A DNA stretch of 64,000 nt from Cerasicoccus frondis (GCA_031296915.1 JAVDPC010000023.1:1-64000); one strand, 5' to 3'. Shown: positions 37,828 through 47,139, counted from the stretch's first letter. The notes: generated from the letters alone by a model not told the origin. Made by a program: numbers and translations.

Positions 37828-38688
37828 ATGAACATCACAGTAAAAGACCTCCTGGACGCAGGCGTCCACTTTGGCCACCAGACCCGTCGCTGGAATCCGA
37901 AATCGAAGCCTTACGTTTTCGATCACCGCCACGGCATCTCCATCATCAACCTGGAGAAGACCTACGCCCTTCTCGAAAAGGCCTATGCCTTCATCGAAGA
38001 GCTCGTCGCCAGCGGCGAAGACATCATGTTTGTTGGCACGAAGCGCCAAGCCCAGGAAATCCTGCGCGAAGCCGCCACCACCTGCAACATGCCCTTCGCA
38101 GTGAACCGTTGGATGGGCGGCGCCCTCACCAACTGGACCACCTCCAAGGCCAGCCTCGAAAAGTACAAGCGCTACCTGCGCATGGAAGCCGATGGCTCCC
38201 TACAGAAGCTGCCGGGTAAGGAACAAGCCGCGATCCGTCGCGAAATGGCCCGTATGCACCGCAACTTTGAAGGCATGCTCGAAATCAAGGGCATTCCGAA
38301 GGCGCTCTTCATCATCGACGTGAAGAACGAAAGCATTGCCGTCAACGAAGCACGCCGCCTCAAGATCCCGGTCATCGCCCTCGTCGACACCAATTCCGAC
38401 CCAACCACCGTCGACCTCCCAATTCCAGGCAACGACGACGCCGTGAAGTCCATCCGCCTCGTAACGGAAGTCATCATGGAAGCGATCCAAAACGGCCTCG
38501 CCCGCCGCACCGAAGTGCGCAACGCACCGCAGCAAGGCGTGACCCCGATCGTTCGCCAGGACTTCACCGAGAACGAACCGGAAGTGACTTTCGCCGACGA
38601 CATCGTGCTCGAAGAGCCGAAGAAGTCTGCTCCGGTCGCTGAAGCTCCCGAAGCTCCGGCTGAAGAAGCACCCGCCGAAAAGGAATAA
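37828..38688 (+). CDS. rpsB: 30S ribosomal protein S2
   Basis: From the ATG at 37828 the protein has 286 residues with family marks LLDAGVHFGHQTRRWNPK, NRWMGGALTNW and VIALVDTNSDP. It ends in an Ala/Pro/Glu-rich tail (about 30 residues, EAPEAPAEEAPAEKE), longer than in E. coli. An in-frame start at 37792 would add 12 residues with no family support. The gene is followed 35 bases later by tsf, the usual order. Confidence 0.97.
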   Translation: MNITVKDLLDAGVHFGHQTRRWNPKSKPYVFDHRHGISIINLEKTYALLEKAYAFIEELVASGEDIMFVGTKRQAQEILREAATTCNMPFAVNRWMGGALTNWTTSKASLEKYKRYLRMEADGSLQKLPGKEQAAIRREMARMHRNFEGMLEIKGIPKALFIIDVKNESIAVNEARRLKIPVIALVDTNSDPTTVDLPIPGNDDAVKSIRLVTEVIMEAIQNGLARRTEVRNAPQQGVTPIVRQDFTENEPEVTFADDIVLEEPKKSAPVAEAPEAPAEEAPAEKE

Positions 38689-38723
38689 TTTCCACCGATT
38701 AAAACCCGAACGTTAGAAAAACC

Positions 38724-39320
38724 ATGTCAGCAATTACCGCAACTATGGTCAACGAGCTCCGTCAGCGCACGGGCCTCGGTTTGATGGACTGCAAAAAGGC
38801 GCTCGTCGAAGCCGGCGGCGACCAAGAAGCAGCTATCGATCACCTTAAGAAGAACGGCGCGATCAAGGCCGCCAAGAAGGCTGGTCGTGACGCCAGCGAA
38901 GGCACCATCGCCAGCTACATCCACACCGGCGGTAAGGTCGGCGTGTTGCTCGAGCTCAACTGCGAATCCGACTTCGTTGCCAAGAACGACGCCTATCAGG
39001 CCCTGGCCCGCGACATCGCGATGCACATCGCTGCCGCCAACCCGGTCCCGATGGCTGTCAGCCGCGAAGAAATTCCGGAAGACGTGATCGCCAAGGAGCG
39101 CGAAATCGCTGAAGCCCAAGCTGCTGGCAAGCCCGCCAACATCATCGAAAACATCGTTAAGGGTAAGATCGACAAGTATCTCTCCACCGTTGCTCTGCTC
39201 GAACAGTCCTACGTGAAGAACCCGGATCAAACCATCCAGGAGCTCCTCACGGAGAACATTCAGCGCATCGGCGAAAACATCAAGATCCGCCGCTTCGCCC
39301 GTTTCCAAATCGGCGAATAA
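38724..39320 (+). CDS. tsf: Elongation factor Ts
   Basis: The 198-residue short form of EF-Ts recycles EF-Tu by GDP release. It opens with the UBA-type VNELRQRTGLGLMDCKKALVE and has the core phrase VGVLLELNCESDFVAKND. At about 200 residues it resembles the short Thermus-type factor rather than the E. coli form (283). It ends the rpsB-tsf operon before a strong terminator. Confidence 0.96.
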   Translation: MSAITATMVNELRQRTGLGLMDCKKALVEAGGDQEAAIDHLKKNGAIKAAKKAGRDASEGTIASYIHTGGKVGVLLELNCESDFVAKNDAYQALARDIAMHIAAANPVPMAVSREEIPEDVIAKEREIAEAQAAGKPANIIENIVKGKIDKYLSTVALLEQSYVKNPDQTIQELLTENIQRIGENIKIRRFARFQIGE

Positions 39321-39353
39321 GCAAATGCGTCGGTTCAACGACTAGTTTCACAG

Positions 39354-39385
39354 GCCTTCGCTCCTTCGGGAGCGAAGGCTTTTTC
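39354..39385 (+). terminator. Intrinsic terminator of the rpsB-tsf operon
   Basis: The arms GCCTTCGCTCC (39354-39364) and GGAGCGAAGGC (39369-39379) form a perfect 11-bp stem with a TTCG tetraloop and the tail TTTTTC. The start codon of the next gene (39390) lies only a few bases past the T-tract. Confidence 0.95.
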
Positions 39386-39389
39386 TTGG

Positions 39390-40631
39390 ATGAACGACAC
39401 CCCTCCCCCCCACATCATCATCGCCGGAGCCGACCCGGCCGGCGTCTTCGCCGCGCTCAGCGCCGCGCAAGCTGCGCCTGGCCATAAGGTGACGCTGCTT
39501 TGTGAAGAGGCCATCCTACCCAGTTGGCGCAACAGCGATCCGCTTTGCTGCGGCCTAACGCGCGAAATTTGGGATCCCGTCGAACTGGCGGCTCTCCTGA
39601 TTGCCGGGGAAAAAGAAATGCTTGGCCCATTTACTCGTTATGGCCCTGGCGATTTTGAGGCATGGCTGGAAGCCCATGGACAGACGCTGGACATCCATGA
39701 TGACGGACGTGTCGCTGTGGCCAACGCCACGACGAGCGACCTGATTCACTTCTTCGAACAGGCCTTGAACGACAGCGGTGTCAATATCCTGCGACAAGCG
39801 ACCCTCCGCGCGGTCGATGTTAAATCAACCGGCGGCTTCTGGCTGACGCTTACTGATGAACGGACCTTGCAGGCCGATCGGCTGATCATAGCAGGCGGTG
39901 GACTGATCAGCAGCCCGATGCGCCGCGTGATCACCGACCTCAAGCATAGCGTGTCCGAGCTCTATCCAGCGCTCACTGGTTTTCAAACGGTCGACGATCC
40001 ACGCTTGCGAGGTCTTACTGGCGCCCTCCCCCACCATTGCGAACTGCGGATCGGCGAAACTGACCGCCGCGTCACTGGAGAAATCAGTCTGGAGCCCTGG
40101 GGCGTCAGCGGACCTGTAGCCTGGGAACTATCTGCCCGACAAACTGAGTATCTGAACAAGCTGCAATACCGCTTCCCGCTGCGTATTAGCTGGCTTCCTG
40201 GCGGTTCGCGCGCGGCGGCGAAGCTCATCGATGAACAACTAAAGCGCAACCAAAGCGGGCGCGTTGGGGCGTATGAGGATCTGTTGCCCGCCAAACTCTG
40301 GTCAAACCTCCTGAAAGCCGCAGGCATCCATGAGAATGAGTATTGGACTGAACTCGATCAGGCTCAACGCTCTGCATTGATTCGCGAACTCGCGATTGGC
40401 GAATACGAGGTCGTCAAGAAGAAGAACGTCCGCAGTGTAAGCAGCGTTCTTGGGGGCGTCACCAGCGCGGAAGTCGACTTCCGCACGCTTGCCAGCCAGA
40501 TCGTGCCGGATCTCTTTTTTGCGGGAGATGTGCTCAACGCCACCGCAATCTCGCCCGAGCTGAACTTGCAAATCGACTGGACCACGGGCTGGATTGCAGG
40601 CGCGCAAGCCACGGCGGTGAACTCAGTTTAA
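39390..40631 (+). CDS. FAD-dependent oxidoreductase, HI0933/YhiN-like
   Basis: The 413-residue protein resembles the HI0933 family of flavoproteins: an N-terminal dinucleotide-binding segment, a central part with RLIIAGGGLISSP, and the C-terminal FAD contact LFFAGDVLNATAISPELNLQ. The N-terminal glycine motif is altered to IIIAGADPAGVFAALSA (GxDxxG instead of GxGxxG), so the cofactor fit may differ. The function of the family is unclear; some members have been linked to tRNA modification or quinone metabolism. It starts directly after the tsf terminator, so its promoter must lie within tsf or the terminator. Confidence 0.8.
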   Translation: MNDTPPPHIIIAGADPAGVFAALSAAQAAPGHKVTLLCEEAILPSWRNSDPLCCGLTREIWDPVELAALLIAGEKEMLGPFTRYGPGDFEAWLEAHGQTLDIHDDGRVAVANATTSDLIHFFEQALNDSGVNILRQATLRAVDVKSTGGFWLTLTDERTLQADRLIIAGGGLISSPMRRVITDLKHSVSELYPALTGFQTVDDPRLRGLTGALPHHCELRIGETDRRVTGEISLEPWGVSGPVAWELSARQTEYLNKLQYRFPLRISWLPGGSRAAAKLIDEQLKRNQSGRVGAYEDLLPAKLWSNLLKAAGIHENEYWTELDQAQRSALIRELAIGEYEVVKKKNVRSVSSVLGGVTSAEVDFRTLASQIVPDLFFAGDVLNATAISPELNLQIDWTTGWIAGAQATAVNSV

Positions 40632-40682
40632 GATCGACCCCAGGGCCAAATTAAGGAAATGATCCGATCAGAAATTTCTGCC

Positions 40683-41381
40683 ATGAAAAATCTCTTCCTC
40701 GCTTTTTCTGTCGCCCTCCTCTGCACGCTTAGCGCCTATGCTGAAAACTCGTTGCCCGAAGTATGGGAAGTTGGCGACGGCGATGGCGGCACGTTTCTCA
40801 TCAGGCTCGACGAAGGCAACCTGGCCCGGACCAATTATTCCAAAGGCGACAATGGCTTTCTCGGCGAAATGGGCTACTGGCATCGCCATGGCGACAAGAC
40901 CACGATTATGTATGACAGCGGTTGGGCGGACATACTAGAGCTCAATGCGGATGGCAGTTTCACCAAGCATGGCTACAGTCCCACCAGCGCCTTGAGCGGA
41001 GCAGCCACCAATACGTCTTCTGCAAAGCTGATTAAGGAGCAGCCGCTGTTTGCCGAAGTGCCGGAAGCGAAATTTATCGGCGTCTGGAAGCTAGAAGATG
41101 AAAACGGCGATGTTTTCTACCTCATCACGAAACCTGATCATACGGCGCGCAGCAGCTACGCCCAGGGAGTCGAAGGCGTCTTTGGCGAAACCGGCGTTTG
41201 GCGACACGAGGGCAACCGCATTACCATCGTTTACAATTCTGGCTGGGTCGACATCATCGTGTTTGGCGACGAGCAGTTTAAGAAATATTCCTACAGTCCA
41301 AGCCATATCATGGCCGGTAAGTTCGATAATGTTTCAACCGCAGAAAAGGTCGACCCGAAGCAAGCGGGCATTGTCCATTAG
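40683..41381 (+). CDS. Exported protein with two tandem beta repeats
   Basis: From the ATG at 40683 the protein has 232 residues and a signal peptide (MKNLFLAFSVALLCTLSAYA). The mature part is an internal duplication: repeat 1 (about residues 25-110) and repeat 2 (about 120-205) share VW-xx-x-D-G/N-G-x-x-F-x-x-I, a G-x-W segment, SGW-x-DI and K-x-x-YSPS/T. The repeats probably form a beta-sandwich or beta-barrel pair with unknown ligand. The upstream frame from 40659 lacks signal character. The next gene (LRR protein) starts 2 bases after its stop. Confidence 0.8.
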   Translation: MKNLFLAFSVALLCTLSAYAENSLPEVWEVGDGDGGTFLIRLDEGNLARTNYSKGDNGFLGEMGYWHRHGDKTTIMYDSGWADILELNADGSFTKHGYSPTSALSGAATNTSSAKLIKEQPLFAEVPEAKFIGVWKLEDENGDVFYLITKPDHTARSSYAQGVEGVFGETGVWRHEGNRITIVYNSGWVDIIVFGDEQFKKYSYSPSHIMAGKFDNVSTAEKVDPKQAGIVH

Positions 41382-41383
41382 CC

Positions 41384-42046
41384 ATGTCCGAAGGCTGGGA
41401 TCAAGTTTTGGAGCTGCTGAAATCTCGCGGCGAAGAACCAGCGAAAATGGAGTCGCTGGAGCTGATTTCGGATTTCCTGAACTCACGCCCTGAAGCGCGT
41501 TTTCCATTACAGGATTTGAGTGGATTAACGGCGTTTCCGAACTTGCGCCGTCTGCGCATTGTCGGCTTTGGGCTTAAGACGGTGGAGACCCTGTTTTACC
41601 ATCCGAAGATTCAGCACGTCGATCTCTCCTTTAACGATCTGACGACGAGTTACGGCTTCGAAAGCATGCATAGCCTCAAAACGTTGCTCTTGCAGGGAAA
41701 CCACATTACCGAGCTCGGTTCCTTGGAAGAATTGGACCAATTGACAGTGCTCAACCTCTACCACAACGAAATCAAGCGCATCATCGACCTCGGAAATAAA
41801 CCGAATTTAAGGTTATTCAACATCACCGACAATGGTCTGCTTTCACTGGAGGGCATCCAAGGCGCGCCTAACCTCGAAGAGCTCTATTGTTGGGATAACG
41901 CCATTACATCACTAGAGCCCATTCGCGGCCTGGGGCAATTAAAGACGCTGTTCTGCCACGAAAACCGCATTTCGTCCCTTGATGTCCTGAAGGAGCTGCC
42001 GTTGTTACAGAAGCTGGACGCCAGCAGCAACCCACTCAGCGCCTAA
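41384..42046 (+). CDS. Leucine-rich repeat protein
   Basis: The 220-residue protein consists almost entirely of leucine-rich repeats of about 21-22 residues (LRRLRIVGFGLKTVETL, IQHVDLSFNDLTTSYGFES, LKTLLLQGNHITELGSLEEL and so on), giving about six to seven repeats. There is no signal peptide, so it is likely cytoplasmic and a protein-binding scaffold. It follows the duplicated exported protein by 2 bases and may be co-transcribed with it. The partner is unknown. Confidence 0.88.
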   Translation: MSEGWDQVLELLKSRGEEPAKMESLELISDFLNSRPEARFPLQDLSGLTAFPNLRRLRIVGFGLKTVETLFYHPKIQHVDLSFNDLTTSYGFESMHSLKTLLLQGNHITELGSLEELDQLTVLNLYHNEIKRIIDLGNKPNLRLFNITDNGLLSLEGIQGAPNLEELYCWDNAITSLEPIRGLGQLKTLFCHENRISSLDVLKELPLLQKLDASSNPLSA

Positions 42047-42145
42047 ATACCAGCAGCCAAGTCGAAACGTTGACGCTCAGCCTAAGATTTCGTCCAAAAT
42101 AGCGACTGACAAGGCCACGATCATCAGCAAGTATGCACCGCTTTC

Positions 42146-44269
42146 ATGGATGATAAACCGAGCAAGTTACATTACCTAATTTGGCTTATCGGCAGCCGGA
42201 TCAAAGATCTATGGCTTACGATTCGACACTTTGTTCGCAATAGCACGCCACAGTTCTTTCTACAAATAGCCGACTTTTTTAGTCATAATAGCTATGCGCT
42301 CACGCAGTGGCTGAGTTCCAGCAAAGACCGGGCAAAAGCGGCGCAGGAGGAGCGGCGGCAGCAGATGGAGCGTCTTTCGTTAGGGGCACGCTCAGGCTTC
42401 GCAAAGTTTATCGATTTCACCTTCAGTGTCGCGAAAGCGCCCTTTCAGTTTATCAACTGGCTCTGGAAGCTCTTGCAAATCATGCGGCGTATGTCGTTTC
42501 GGGCAGCCTGCAAGGAGGCTTGGGGCGGGTACCGTGAGTTTGTCGAGCGTCTCTTCGACTACAGCATACTATTGCTGTTCCGCTTCCTGGATATGCGCTG
42601 GTGGCTACGCACCTTGCTTTTGATCGCCATCATTACGGGCATCACCGGAATCATCCTGGGGCCCTGGGCCTTTCGCTCCGCCAAAGAATGGCGTAGCCAG
42701 CACCTTTATGAGCAGGCCCAACAGCTAAAAGATGATGAGCGTATGATCGACGCCTATAACAAAAGCCGCGCCGCCGCCCTTCTCGACTTGGATAACCCTG
42801 AAGTTCTCGACTTTACCATCGAACTTGCTGAGGAAATCTATAATCCAGAGGCCCTCTGGTGGGCGGAACGCAAAGCCAAAGTCGAAGGCCAAACCGAAGA
42901 GTCATTACTGAAAGTCATTGAAATTTCGGCACTCGTCGGCTCCCCCCAAGTCGGCCTCAAATACCTGAGCATTCTCCAAGAGAACTTTCCCAACAGCCAC
43001 AGCATCACGGACTCTCGACTACGCATACTCATGGCCATGGGGAAGCAATTGGAGGCATTTCAATTGGCCGAGCAAGCCCTCGCAGAAGGAGACGACAGCG
43101 AGACCATGCACCGGATTTTGGTCTTGTACAACATTGGCTCATTAGAGCCGGATCGTCAGGAAAGGCTCATTGAACACCTGCAAGAACACTTATACCGAAA
43201 TGACGATGTGGGCTTAACCATCCAGGAGCAGATCCTAGCCGTTGCCGACAACCTTTCCCCAAACATCATCCAGAGCATTGACTTCGCGCAGCTTCTGGAA
43301 GTCATCCAAGAAAACGAAGATGCAGAGCCAGAATACATCGCCCTGGCTATAGGGTGCGCCCTGAAAAACAATGCCATCACCAGAGAGCAGGCCATTCGGG
43401 ATATTCTCGATTTTTATGACATGGAGAAACCGGCTGAGCAGGAAAAAGCACTCGAAGTCGCAATAAATTTTGGGCTCTACGAACTATTGGACGAGCTCTC
43501 CGCTGAGCAAATCGACAACACGGGCCACTATGTCGAACGCCTCGTCCTCGGAAAAGAACCGGACCTTCAGGCTGCCCAGGCAATCCTGGATCAAGCCGAA
43601 GAAAATGGTCTCACTCTGCTACAAAGGAACTTATGGCAGGCAATGCTGGCTGGAGAACGCGAAGATTTCTACCAATATGCCAACTACCTTCGTCTTGCAT
43701 TGGAGCAAACCCTGAACTCAAGAGACGCTATCGAGATTCGCCGCATCGTCATGATGAACGGGACGCATCGTCAGAAAATGGAATACCTCAATTCCATCTT
43801 CCGCTTTTACCCTAATGACCCAAAAGTAATCGCGGATTGCCTCAACTACACCTACTATAATGGTTCGAGTGATGAATTGGAAAACTTTGCCCAGCAGATT
43901 TCTTTGGAAGCGCTGAAGAACTACCCAACACGGCAACTGTTTTTAGCATACGTCAAATCCCTGTACAAAAAGGACTTGCCTGCCTGTCGAAGCTATTTGG
44001 AAGCCCTGGTCATGCGTCATCCGCAAGACAGTATTTACTATATCGTGTTGGCATTTGCCTATCAACAATCCAACCAACCGGAGCTGGCAAGGTCTCTGTT
44101 GGAATCTTTTCCACTGGGAACAGATTATGAGAAAATCCCTCCCTACATCCGGCTTTGCCTGACAGTGTGCGGTTTTCTGAATGCAGCGCCCAATCCTGAT
44201 TCACTTCCCCAAGAGCGCGAGAAAGAGCTCCTCCGCGAGGCCACTGGTGACTTTGCCGAAGAAACCTAA
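42146..44269 (+). CDS. Large TPR-like helical protein with a membrane anchor
   Basis: The 707-residue protein has a cytoplasmic basic region, a membrane segment near residues 150-175 (LRTLLLIAIITGITGIILGPW) and a long all-helical part. That part has TPR-like features such as QAQQLKDDERMIDAYNKSRAAA, EEIYNPEALWWAERKA and LAYVKSLYKKDLPACRSYL. Such repeats act as docking surfaces in periplasmic or cell-envelope complexes. Two hydrophobic stretches before residue 150 may add membrane contacts. No family was recognised. The DUF456 gene follows 80 bases later. Confidence 0.75.
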   Translation: MDDKPSKLHYLIWLIGSRIKDLWLTIRHFVRNSTPQFFLQIADFFSHNSYALTQWLSSSKDRAKAAQEERRQQMERLSLGARSGFAKFIDFTFSVAKAPFQFINWLWKLLQIMRRMSFRAACKEAWGGYREFVERLFDYSILLLFRFLDMRWWLRTLLLIAIITGITGIILGPWAFRSAKEWRSQHLYEQAQQLKDDERMIDAYNKSRAAALLDLDNPEVLDFTIELAEEIYNPEALWWAERKAKVEGQTEESLLKVIEISALVGSPQVGLKYLSILQENFPNSHSITDSRLRILMAMGKQLEAFQLAEQALAEGDDSETMHRILVLYNIGSLEPDRQERLIEHLQEHLYRNDDVGLTIQEQILAVADNLSPNIIQSIDFAQLLEVIQENEDAEPEYIALAIGCALKNNAITREQAIRDILDFYDMEKPAEQEKALEVAINFGLYELLDELSAEQIDNTGHYVERLVLGKEPDLQAAQAILDQAEENGLTLLQRNLWQAMLAGEREDFYQYANYLRLALEQTLNSRDAIEIRRIVMMNGTHRQKMEYLNSIFRFYPNDPKVIADCLNYTYYNGSSDELENFAQQISLEALKNYPTRQLFLAYVKSLYKKDLPACRSYLEALVMRHPQDSIYYIVLAFAYQQSNQPELARSLLESFPLGTDYEKIPPYIRLCLTVCGFLNAAPNPDSLPQEREKELLREATGDFAEET

Positions 44270-44349
44270 GGCGCCCCAGTCGATCAATTGGGAACAAGGC
44301 TTCCCACTGGAACTCATACACGGTAGGCAAATGGCGAAAAAGCATATAG

Positions 44350-44874
44350 ATGGAAATTGATTACAATTGGCTGGCGCTCAGCGTCACGTTCCTGATTTTT
44401 CTGATCGGACTGATTGGGTCGCTGCTCCCCGTCATCCCTGGGTGCTTTGTGATCTGGATTGGCGCGCTGATATATTGGCTCTGGGAACCCGAAGGCGGCA
44501 TCGGCCTGCCCTATATCCTGACTACGGCTGGGCTCGTAATCCTGGCGCAAGTCCTGGATTTCATTGCGAGTTATTACGGTGCCCGTAAGTTTGGTGCAAC
44601 CTGGCGTGGTGGTGTGGGCGCGTTGCTCGGCGCCCTTATCGGACCGTTTGTGCTGTCACTAATTCCTGGCGTAGGCACGATTGTTGGCCTGATTCTCGGG
44701 CCCATCATCGGCGCATTTCTGGGTGAAGTTTCTGCGGGCCGCACCATGAAAGAAGGCGGCAAAGCCGGCATCGGCACCGTTGTCGGTGGGCTTGTTTCCT
44801 TTGCGATGAAGTTCGCCATCGCTCTGGCCATGATTGGCTGGTTCTGCGTCGAAGTCTTTTTTACCCGTGCTTAG
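44350..44874 (+). CDS. DUF456 family membrane protein
   Basis: The 174-residue protein matches DUF456: a first helix pair (LIGLIGSLLPVIPGCFVIWIGALIYW) and glycine-rich helices with ARKFGATWRGGVGALLGALIGPFVL and GPIIGAFLGEVSAGRTMKEGGKA. The function is unknown. Its stop codon TAG (44872-44874) is the first three bases of the second foldback element. Confidence 0.85.
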   Translation: MEIDYNWLALSVTFLIFLIGLIGSLLPVIPGCFVIWIGALIYWLWEPEGGIGLPYILTTAGLVILAQVLDFIASYYGARKFGATWRGGVGALLGALIGPFVLSLIPGVGTIVGLILGPIIGAFLGEVSAGRTMKEGGKAGIGTVVGGLVSFAMKFAIALAMIGWFCVEVFFTRA

Positions 44875-45143
44875 AGCACTTTTCATCTAGATTGGCCGAT
44901 CAGGCCGCAGTGATTTTTCGTGTTCAGCAAGGCGGCTTGAGCGGCGCAGGCTGGAAGCCTGTGAGCGAAAAGCCAACAACGCTGGCGCGGAAAAGCACTC
45001 GGTTTAGGGCTTGGGGCCAGATTGGAAGTTCGCGGCGTTGGCATTTCAATCACGGGCTTCCAGCCCGCTCAATCAAAGCCGCCTTGCGCTGCATCCAATC
45101 TCTACCCCACCTGAATCGGCCTATCTAGATGAAAAGTGCTCTA
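44872..45143. repeat. MITE-like foldback element, copy 2 (family 1, inverted)
   Basis: This 272-base element is the near reverse complement of 31802-32075, with the same ends (TAGAGCACTTTTCATC...GATGAAAAGTGCTCTA) and the same internal foldback. Its left TAG is the stop codon of the DUF456 gene. The same element end abuts a gene 3' end in both copies, so orientation relative to the gene is conserved. The differences are scattered base changes and short indels, consistent with old insertions of one family. Confidence 0.85.
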
Positions 45144-45192
45144 GGGATAATCTGTGCTCTGGGAGTGTTCGAAAAGGTGGAGCCCGGTGTCC

Positions 45193-45690
45193 CTAGCGGA
45201 CTTCAGGGTCGACCTCGAATTTGCCCGCCACGTAGCACTGCACGGCGTAAATGAAGATCCAAAGTAAGCCGTAAGCCAAGCCAAGCACCACCCCCAAATC
45301 GACGATGCCACGCCAAGGTTGTTCGAGCTGACGCACGAGAACAATCAGCATGACGATGCCAATCGTCAGACACCAAGTCACGATCTTCCGCTTTTTCGTC
45401 GCGTGGAAAAACGCCATACAAAACAGCGGCGCGAACAGCACATGAACAGGCTTCGGATGCGCCGAAAGATACTTGGAGCGCGCAACCACACGAGGGGAAA
45501 ATTGCTTCTGGAATCCGCGGTAACCTTCAGCCACCAGCATGAACAACGACCAACCAATCGTAATAATCCACTGCAATGTCGACAACTCCGATTGCAGCGC
45601 CTCAAGCGCATAGGGCGTCAAGCGGTAGACCGCACTGCCAATGAGTAAAAAGATGCCTCCCAGGCCCCAAATAACTGCGAGATAACGCAT
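45193..45690 (-). CDS. Membrane protein of unknown function
   Basis: From the ATG at 45690 the protein has 165 residues and about four hydrophobic helices (near residues 3-22, 40-58, 95-115 and 130-155). The loop after helix two is basic (EGYRGFQKQFSPRVVARSK). It lies 7 bases downstream of coaD in the same direction, so the genes may be co-transcribed. No family was recognised. A longer frame from 45777 overlaps coaD and is unlikely. Confidence 0.65.
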   Translation of the reverse strand: MRYLAVIWGLGGIFLLIGSAVYRLTPYALEALQSELSTLQWIITIGWSLFMLVAEGYRGFQKQFSPRVVARSKYLSAHPKPVHVLFAPLFCMAFFHATKKRKIVTWCLTIGIVMLIVLVRQLEQPWRGIVDLGVVLGLAYGLLWIFIYAVQCYVAGKFEVDPEVR

Positions 45691-45697
45691 CGGGCAA

Positions 45698-46186
45698 CTA
45701 ACTTTGAGATGGGTATTTTCCCCGTAAGGCTTCCAACACCCGGGCTGGCACAAAATGCGCGATACGGTCCACATCAAAGTTCGCCACCGCTTTTACGATG
45801 TTCGAACTCGTGTAGAAATACTCCTGGTTGGGCATGAGGAAAATAGTCTCGATGTCGTCCGCCAAATGTCGATTCATCTGCGCCATCTGGAACTCGTATT
45901 CAAAGTCAGAAATCGCGCGCAGACCACGCACCAGCGCGACTGCGCCAAGGCTGCGGGCAAAGTCCACCGTGAGGCCTTCTAGCAACATCACACTTACGCC
46001 CTCGATGTCGCATACCATTTCCTTAACCAATTCGACTCGCTCAGATTGCGTGAAAATCGGATTTTTAGGATCATTTGGCGCGACCGCCACCACCACTTCA
46101 TCGAAAAGGTGTTTGGCCCGCTCAAGCACATCCAAGTGCCCGTTGGTAATTGGATCAAAGGTGCCTGGGTAGATAGCTCGGCGCAT
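45698..46186 (-). CDS. coaD: Phosphopantetheine adenylyltransferase
   Basis: The 162-residue enzyme of CoA biosynthesis has the nucleotidyltransferase motif YPGTFDPITNGHLDVLERA with the TNGH histidine, LVRGLRAISDFEYEFQMAQMN and YTSSNIVKAVA. It adenylates 4'-phosphopantetheine. The length and order of motifs match the family. It is divergent from the Nif3-like gene. Confidence 0.96.
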   Translation of the reverse strand: MRRAIYPGTFDPITNGHLDVLERAKHLFDEVVVAVAPNDPKNPIFTQSERVELVKEMVCDIEGVSVMLLEGLTVDFARSLGAVALVRGLRAISDFEYEFQMAQMNRHLADDIETIFLMPNQEYFYTSSNIVKAVANFDVDRIAHFVPARVLEALRGKYPSQS

Positions 46187-46347
46187 GGCAAGAGCATGCC
46201 CGCCCCACCCTACAAATCAAGGGAAATTGCAACACCCCGTCACATCACAATTTTGCACGCTTCGCCAAAGCAGTGAGGCAATTGAAGCTCAGCGTTGAGG
46301 CTCATTTTATACTTTATCCGGCTGGCTATCGGCTATTTGCTCCCAGC

Positions 46348-47103
46348 ATGCCACGCCTAAAAGAAATCGTCGAATATTGCGATCAACGCACGCACCGTGA
46401 AGAAATTAAAGACTTCCCTGGCTCATTAAACGGCCTCCAATTTGAAAACCATGGCGATGTGACCAAGATCGGCGCCGCAGTCGACGCCGGCCTCATCCCC
46501 TTCGAAAAAGCCGCCGATCTCGGCATCGATTTCCTCATCGTGCATCATGGCATGTTCTGGAACAAGCCCGCGCCAATTGTCGGCCAACTCCGCAAAAAAC
46601 TATTGGTGCTACTCGCAAACAACATCGCGGTTTACAGCTCTCACCTCCCCCTCGATTGCCACCCCCAGATCGGCAACAATGCCATCCTTGCACGCAAGCT
46701 AGGCCTTAAGGTCGACGGGGGCTTCGTTCGCTACGAAGGCCACGACATCGCCGTAACAGCGCCAGCCCATGGCGACCGAGCCCAGCTCAAAGCCAAGCTC
46801 CAACAACTCTTCCCCGACACTCTCAACTGCATTGAGGCCGGCCCATCTCACATCCGCCGCGTTGGCATCCTAACCGGCAGTGGCCGCTCCGCGATTCCCG
46901 AACTCAAAGAGCGCGGCATCGACACCTTTATCACGGGTGAACTCAAGCAAGAGCACTTCAACATTGCACAGGAAGAAGAGATCAACATCTACCTCGGCGG
47001 CCACTACCGCACGGAGACGTTTGGCGTCTGCGCGTTGGCCGAAGACGTCGCCGAAAAATTCAGCCTCGACTGGGAATTCATCGAAACCGGCTGCCCGCTT
47101 TAG
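46348..47103 (+). CDS. Nif3-like dinuclear metal-centre protein
   Basis: From the ATG at 46348 the protein has 251 residues. It matches the Nif3/YbgI family: FPGSLNGLQFENHGDVTKIGAAVDAG near the N-terminus, FLIVHHGMFWN with metal-binding histidines, YSSHLPLDCHPQIGNNAILA, and the C-terminal GGHYRTETFGVCALAE. The family binds two metal ions and is thought to be a hydrolase or GTP cyclohydrolase-like protein; no substrate is established. It precedes aroQ by 74 bases. Confidence 0.88.
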   Translation: MPRLKEIVEYCDQRTHREEIKDFPGSLNGLQFENHGDVTKIGAAVDAGLIPFEKAADLGIDFLIVHHGMFWNKPAPIVGQLRKKLLVLLANNIAVYSSHLPLDCHPQIGNNAILARKLGLKVDGGFVRYEGHDIAVTAPAHGDRAQLKAKLQQLFPDTLNCIEAGPSHIRRVGILTGSGRSAIPELKERGIDTFITGELKQEHFNIAQEEEINIYLGGHYRTETFGVCALAEDVAEKFSLDWEFIETGCPL

Positions 47104-47139
47104 TTCTTCGCAAGCGTATTCGACGTCCCCATAAATATC

